Assembly (NCBI GenBank): GCA_023450085.1
Contig: JAEXHI010000025.1
Span: 62,001 to 126,000 of the forward strand
Direction: 5' to 3'
DNA from: Bacteroidota bacterium
GTDB taxonomy: Bacteria; Bacteroidota; Bacteroidia; Sphingobacteriales; Sphingobacteriaceae
Length of the DNA stretch: 64,000 nt
Shown here: positions 60,506 through 64,000 of the stretch, one piece after another
Layout of the letters: each line of letters begins with the position of its first letter
Position numbering within the stretch: the first letter of the stretch is position 1
The notes under the pieces: generated by a model
Told to the model about the DNA's origin: nothing
What the model saw: the letters and a program-made list of their open reading frames with translations, nothing else
Database searches by the model: none
Program-made: the position numbers and the translations under genes

Positions 60506-61384
60506 ATGAAAGATATTGCACTGCTGATTGGGAATGACATCAATAATATTTCTCCTGGAATTAGCTGGGCAGATTTGCTTCAAAAGATTACCGACTTCTG
60601 CAAGGTATCTGGAAAGGTGACCATCCATAAGGAAAAACCTTTCCCCATGCTTTATGAAGAGATTTTTTTGGCAGCCATTAAAACCAAACTTATCGAGGAG
60701 AAAGATTTAAAAACTTTCATCGCCACAAACGTTGCCAAAATTGATCAAAACGACATCCATTATCAAATTAGGGCATTGTCTGTGGCCCATGTGATGACCA
60801 CCAATTACGACTATACTCTCCAAGGAACCAATCTGCTCAAAAATACGGGCGTGGTTACAGAGCGTTTGTATAGTATTTTTAGAAGAAATGAATTAAACGG
60901 CACCCAATACTGGCATTTACATGGTGAGGCTAACCATCCCATGTCCATTAATTTGGGTTTTGAACATTACTGTGGTCAACTACAAAACATGCGCAACTAT
61001 GTAGTAACCGGTACAGATTATGTGAGTTCAACGGTGGCCAAAGCACCGTTACTGAAAAGACTGCTATCTAAAAAAGCATTGGCTGATCAGTCGTGGATTG
61101 ATCTATTTTTCACCAAGAATATCTTTATTTTCGGACTGGCTTTGGATTTTATTGAAACTGATCTTTGGTGGTTATTGACCTTTAGGGCACGTAGCAAGTT
61201 CTATAAGAATAAGATTTCCATCACCAATAAAATCTACTATTACATTCCAGAAGAATATGTTACATTATCACAACACAAACTTGATTTGCTAAAAGTAAAT
61301 GATGTTGAAGTGATTTCAATTAAAGCCCCTAACAAACTGAATTATTACCATCGGGTACTTGAAAGCATCAATAAGTTATCATAA
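60506..61384 (+). CDS. SIR2-like (SIR2_2) family protein
   Basis: 292 residues. SIR2 features: LLIGNDINNISPGISWADLL at the N-terminus (nucleotide-binding loop, G9-N10-D11-I12-N13 form), TTNYD at 98-102, and YWHLHGE with candidate catalytic H139; FIFGLALDFIETDLWW near 210-225 fits the late GxxxxD motif. Bacterial stand-alone SIR2 folds of this type include NADases in anti-phage systems (Thoeris ThsA, DSR), but others have no known role. No second domain and no typical partner such as a TIR or Argonaute gene is adjacent. It is 14 bp upstream of a secreted protein gene. Defence is a hypothesis, supported weakly by the integrase 1.7 kb away. Confidence 0.7.
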   Translation: MKDIALLIGNDINNISPGISWADLLQKITDFCKVSGKVTIHKEKPFPMLYEEIFLAAIKTKLIEEKDLKTFIATNVAKIDQNDIHYQIRALSVAHVMTTNYDYTLQGTNLLKNTGVVTERLYSIFRRNELNGTQYWHLHGEANHPMSINLGFEHYCGQLQNMRNYVVTGTDYVSSTVAKAPLLKRLLSKKALADQSWIDLFFTKNIFIFGLALDFIETDLWWLLTFRARSKFYKNKISITNKIYYYIPEEYVTLSQHKLDLLKVNDVEVISIKAPNKLNYYHRVLESINKLS

Positions 61385-61398
61385 ACCGCCTCATACAA

Positions 61399-62172
61399 AT
61401 GTCTAAACTCATAAAACTACTTTTTCTACTTATGCTGTGCTCCAACGTATTTGGACAAGCAAACCATAAAAACACTGTTATACCTCAACAAGTAAAGAAA
61501 GTTAATGCCTTGTTAAAGAAATACAGTAAGCTCTCTCCTTTTTCCGCTAATGAAGATCGTTTTGACATCATCGATGCTATCAGAGGTGAAATCACTTCGA
61601 GAATGATCAAGATACTCAACTATCCAGATATCTATATGTATCGTATCGAAAACTTATTTAGCCATGATGAACTTGTCGTTTCTAAATCAGAAGACAATAA
61701 AATATATTTCTTCTCCATTGATCAAAAAACGGGCGGTAGTTTTCGTACTTATGAAACAATCATCCTTTACAAACTAGCTAACGGAAAGCCAAAAGCAGCT
61801 TTTTTCTTAGAAAATTCAGATGATATATTGGCTAACTCAACCTACGGGAAATTTTATGAACTTGATGCTAAAGCCCAAAAATATTTTGTAATTGCAAACG
61901 TACAAACATGTAATACCTGCATTGTATCCTCAGCAGTTGTACTACAAATCAGCAAAGATGTTGTCAAGAACCAGCTTGTTGTTCAATTTGATGGCAGATA
62001 TGATAACCTCACTACATTCGATTATGATCCGAAACTAAAAGAGCTCACTTACGAATACCAATCTACTAATGAAGGCGAAAATAAAGCTAGGTCATACCAC
62101 GCAAAATATCGATATCAGAATGGTGTATTTTCCAAAGTCAAAAATTTACAAAAGCCTAAAAAGGGAAAATAA
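61399..62172 (+). CDS. Secreted hypothetical protein
   Basis: 257 residues. A signal peptide (LIKLLFLLMLCSNVFGQ, cut near residue 20) leads to an export of a mostly beta protein with a basic tail (KNLQKPKKGK). VQTCNTCIVSS contains a CNTC pair that could be redox-active or structural. No family is recognised; a periplasmic or secreted location follows from the signal. It starts 14 bp after the SIR2-like gene, so they are likely co-transcribed, though a cytosolic NADase and a secreted protein make an odd pair. Confidence 0.65.
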   Translation: MSKLIKLLFLLMLCSNVFGQANHKNTVIPQQVKKVNALLKKYSKLSPFSANEDRFDIIDAIRGEITSRMIKILNYPDIYMYRIENLFSHDELVVSKSEDNKIYFFSIDQKTGGSFRTYETIILYKLANGKPKAAFFLENSDDILANSTYGKFYELDAKAQKYFVIANVQTCNTCIVSSAVVLQISKDVVKNQLVVQFDGRYDNLTTFDYDPKLKELTYEYQSTNEGENKARSYHAKYRYQNGVFSKVKNLQKPKKGK

Positions 62173-62201
62173 AATCTTTTAGAATTAATTAGGGCAACGT
62201 A

Positions 62202-62399
62202 TTACCTCCGATTCATTGCCCTAATCAACCTTTCATTTCGTCTGTCGGCTCTAGAATTTTGCAAAGAGATTACTGCCCAAACTGCTGCAGGAATCCATCC
62301 AATTAGAGTAATTTGCAAAATCAAACAAATGATTCCAGTAATAATTCTACCCCTAAGGATAAATGAAATAAACGGGAAGAAAATGGCAATTAAGGTCAT
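62202..62399 (-). CDS. YqaE/Pmp3 family small membrane protein
   Basis: 65 residues with two hydrophobic segments, about 2-15 (LIAIFFPFISFILRG) and 17-45 (IITGIICLILQITLIGWIPA), followed by the typical AAVWAVISLQ end and an Arg-rich tail. YqaE/Pmp3 proteins are small stress-linked membrane peptides that affect membrane potential in yeast and plants; the bacterial role is not clear. It converges on the secreted-protein gene with a 29-bp gap. Confidence 0.75.
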   Translation of the reverse strand: MTLIAIFFPFISFILRGRIITGIICLILQITLIGWIPAAVWAVISLQNSRADRRNERLIRAMNRR

Positions 62400-62500
62400 T
62401 GTTGGTTATGTATAAATTTTGGCGATTTCAAAGAAATACGAACCATTTGTCTTCAGCAAGATAGCATTGACTTTCTAAATTTGCAAATGGTTGGGGCTAT

Positions 62501-62837
62501 TTAAAGATCTCAAAGAGGTCAAATATTTATAAAATACCTTACCGACTTAAATGCAACTCCTTCAGAGTCGTATGTTTTGGTCCACATTCATTTTCTATAA
62601 AGATTTAAATCCTTCGGATTTGCAATCAGCCCATCATAACAATATGATTAATAACCCCCAAAACATTTCGGTTTCCCAATAGATTAATGCAAAAGCTAGG
62701 CAATATGATTTTGGACACAAATTCAGTTCCTTAAAGACCCCGAAGAGGTCAAATATTTATAAAATATCCTTCTCGCTTTGATGCGACTCCTACGGAGTCG
62801 TATGTTTTAGTTCGCATTTTTTTTATAAAAAAGATTA
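62501..62837. repeat. Two direct copies of an approximately 105-bp repeat
   Basis: Copy 1 (62501-62606) and copy 2 (62731-62837), 230 bp apart, share AGAGGTCAAATATTTATAAA and GAGTCGTATGTTTT. The centre is a hairpin: GCGACTCC-TAC-GGAGTCG in copy 2, weakened in copy 1. Copy 1 is followed by AAATCC-TTC-GGATTT. No gene is seen from 62400 to 63087; no attachment site could be recognised without the element's other end. Confidence 0.8.
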
Positions 62838-63087
62838 GTAAAAAGCAAAAATAAGCAAAACGATTAAACCCGTTGCTATACAATGCTTTATAAAACAGTA
62901 GTCTTAGTTTGGAACTCGGTGTCTGATAGGTTTTGGGCTTGAAAACACAAGGTTAGGTTACTAATTCGTTACCGATTGATAAAGGTAACTACATAGCTTA
63001 ACTGTTTATATTTCAGTCTTTTGCACCCTTTTTTACATTCCCTTGTAACTCAATGTAATTTAATTTTAAACATTAAACATTTGAGTT

Positions 63088-64000
63088 ATGGAACAGACAA
63101 AAAAGTCCACGTTCAAACTGCTTTTCTACCTGAAAAAGAACGAACTGAAAAAGAACGGTAATGCACCGATTATGGCACGTATTACCATTGATGGAACAGC
63201 TAAAACTTTGGGAACAAAGTTAGAAATTAACCCGAAAAATTGGGATTTAAAATACGGAAGAGTTGAGGGCAAGAGTGCCACCGCTTTGAACATTAACCAA
63301 AAGCTGGATAACGTACGGGGTCGTATCGACAAGATTTACGAAGATATGCTGAAGCACGAGGGTTTTGCGACCGCACAGAAAGTAAAGCTCTCGTTTTTGG
63401 GTGTTGGTGTAATGGACGATGCCGTACTAAAAGTCTTTAAAGACCAAAATGAAGACTTTGAAAAAATGGTCGCTAAGGGAAAACGCTCTCAAAGCACGTA
63501 TAGCAAATACAACACTGTTTACAACCATCTTAGCGAATTTATAAGGGAGCGTTACCATCGGGACGATATGGCTTTCCGGGAACTCACTTCTGATTTTATT
63601 CGTGAGTTTGATTTCTTTCTTCGCATTGATAAGGAATGTACCCATAATACGGTTTGGGTTTACACAATGCCAGTTATTGCTTTGGCAGAATTGGCTATTA
63701 AAAAAGGCTTGATACGGGATAATCCTTTTGAGGATTATGAAATCAGTATGGAAGAAACCGACCGCAGCTACCTTTTAAAAGAGGATGTAGAAACCTTAAT
63801 GCTCCTGAAACCATCTAAGCCTCGATATGAACTTGTAAAAGACCTTTTTATTTTCAGTTGCTTCACAGGGCTTTCTTACATAGACATTAAGAAACTGAAA
63901 TGGAGCAATATCCAGTCTTTCTTTGATGGACACCAATGGATAATCAGCAGGAGAAAGAAATCAGATGTTGCCTCCAACGTCCGTCTTTTGGAAATCCCCA
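63088..64000 (+). CDS. Tyrosine recombinase / integrase of an integrative element (IntDOT-like), 3' truncated
   Basis: 304 codons visible, then cut by the window edge. N-terminal arm-binding domain at about 1-95 (TFKLLFYLKKNELKKNGNAP; KLEINPKNWD), SAM-like core-binding domain at about 125-215 (STYSKYNTVYNHLSEFIRER), and the start of the catalytic domain from about 230. Where most tyrosine recombinases have the first catalytic Arg (TGLR), this has S263 in FSCFTGLSYIDIKKL, as known for the CTnDOT integrase IntDOT. It catalyses excision and integration of conjugative elements. The start is ATG 63088 with AACATTTG 4 nt upstream. The element itself probably lies to the right of the window. Confidence 0.92.
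   Translation, partial: MEQTKKSTFKLLFYLKKNELKKNGNAPIMARITIDGTAKTLGTKLEINPKNWDLKYGRVEGKSATALNINQKLDNVRGRIDKIYEDMLKHEGFATAQKVKLSFLGVGVMDDAVLKVFKDQNEDFEKMVAKGKRSQSTYSKYNTVYNHLSEFIRERYHRDDMAFRELTSDFIREFDFFLRIDKECTHNTVWVYTMPVIALAELAIKKGLIRDNPFEDYEISMEETDRSYLLKEDVETLMLLKPSKPRYELVKDLFIFSCFTGLSYIDIKKLKWSNIQSFFDGHQWIISRRKKSDVASNVRLLEIP

Noticed and set aside
60506..61384. A Thoeris or similar multi-gene defence system
   Set aside because: No TIR, Argonaute or other partner gene is adjacent; only a stand-alone SIR2-like fold is supported.

Overview
The window looks like chromosome of a Bacteroidota, most probably Sphingobacteriaceae (Pedobacter-like). The evidence is Bacteroidota-type promoters (TTG, about 19 nt, TAnnTTTG), two ECF-sigma/FecR/TonB-receptor signalling loci, a MurF-alanine racemase fusion, a CzcA-type pump fused to a TolC domain, many lipoproteins with charged residues after the lipobox cysteine, and an IntDOT-like integrase at the right edge. 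The assignment rests on reading motifs; no search was run.

Layout. 1-7.6 kb: housekeeping and unknown genes (a LOG-family enzyme cut by the window edge, DUF502 membrane protein, MurF-Alr, RecX), a tRNA Gly-Leu-Gly cluster, and two poorly characterised proteins. 7.8-14.2 kb: first cell-surface signalling locus (sigma, anti-sigma, STN-type TonB receptor, lipoprotein with an internal duplication). 14.2-22.4 kb: a repeat-rich stretch with a TetR/MFS efflux pair, two alkylation-repair genes (ogt, alkA-like), a LytS/LytTR two-component pair and a divergent erythromycin esterase-family gene. Its intergenic spaces hold long arrays of a degenerate 7-bp unit, CTARNNN, mostly attached to a second hairpin repeat. 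22.4-28.4 kb: an OmpR-type two-component pair followed by MgtC and an MgtA/MgtB-type Mg2+ ATPase, plausibly a magnesium-homeostasis module. 28.4-32.4 kb: a serine hydrolase and two A+T-rich small lipoprotein genes embedded in several repeat families.

32.4-50.3 kb: the largest system, all on the minus strand. ECF sigma, FecR, STN-TonB receptor, DUF4397-like lipoprotein, a second lipoprotein, three fasciclin (FAS1) lipoproteins, an Oar-like TonB receptor without STN, and a lipoprotein with five TIG domains and NHL-like repeats are packed with almost no spacing. There is no SusD gene. It reads as a self-signalling outer-membrane uptake or adhesion machine in which FAS1/TIG lipoproteins may replace SusD, and it is the best candidate for an undescribed system.

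50.4-53.3 kb: an AraC regulator and zinc alcohol dehydrogenase, bracketed by two same-orientation copies of a roughly 90-bp repeat, each beside a long hairpin. 53.3-59.3 kb: a metal-efflux operon (small protein, CzcA-TolC fusion, membrane-fusion lipoprotein). 59.4-62.4 kb: a methyltransferase-like protein, a stand-alone SIR2-like protein (possible NADase or defence gene), a secreted protein and a YqaE/Pmp3 protein. 62.4-64 kb: repeats, then the first 304 codons of an integrative-element tyrosine recombinase running off the window.
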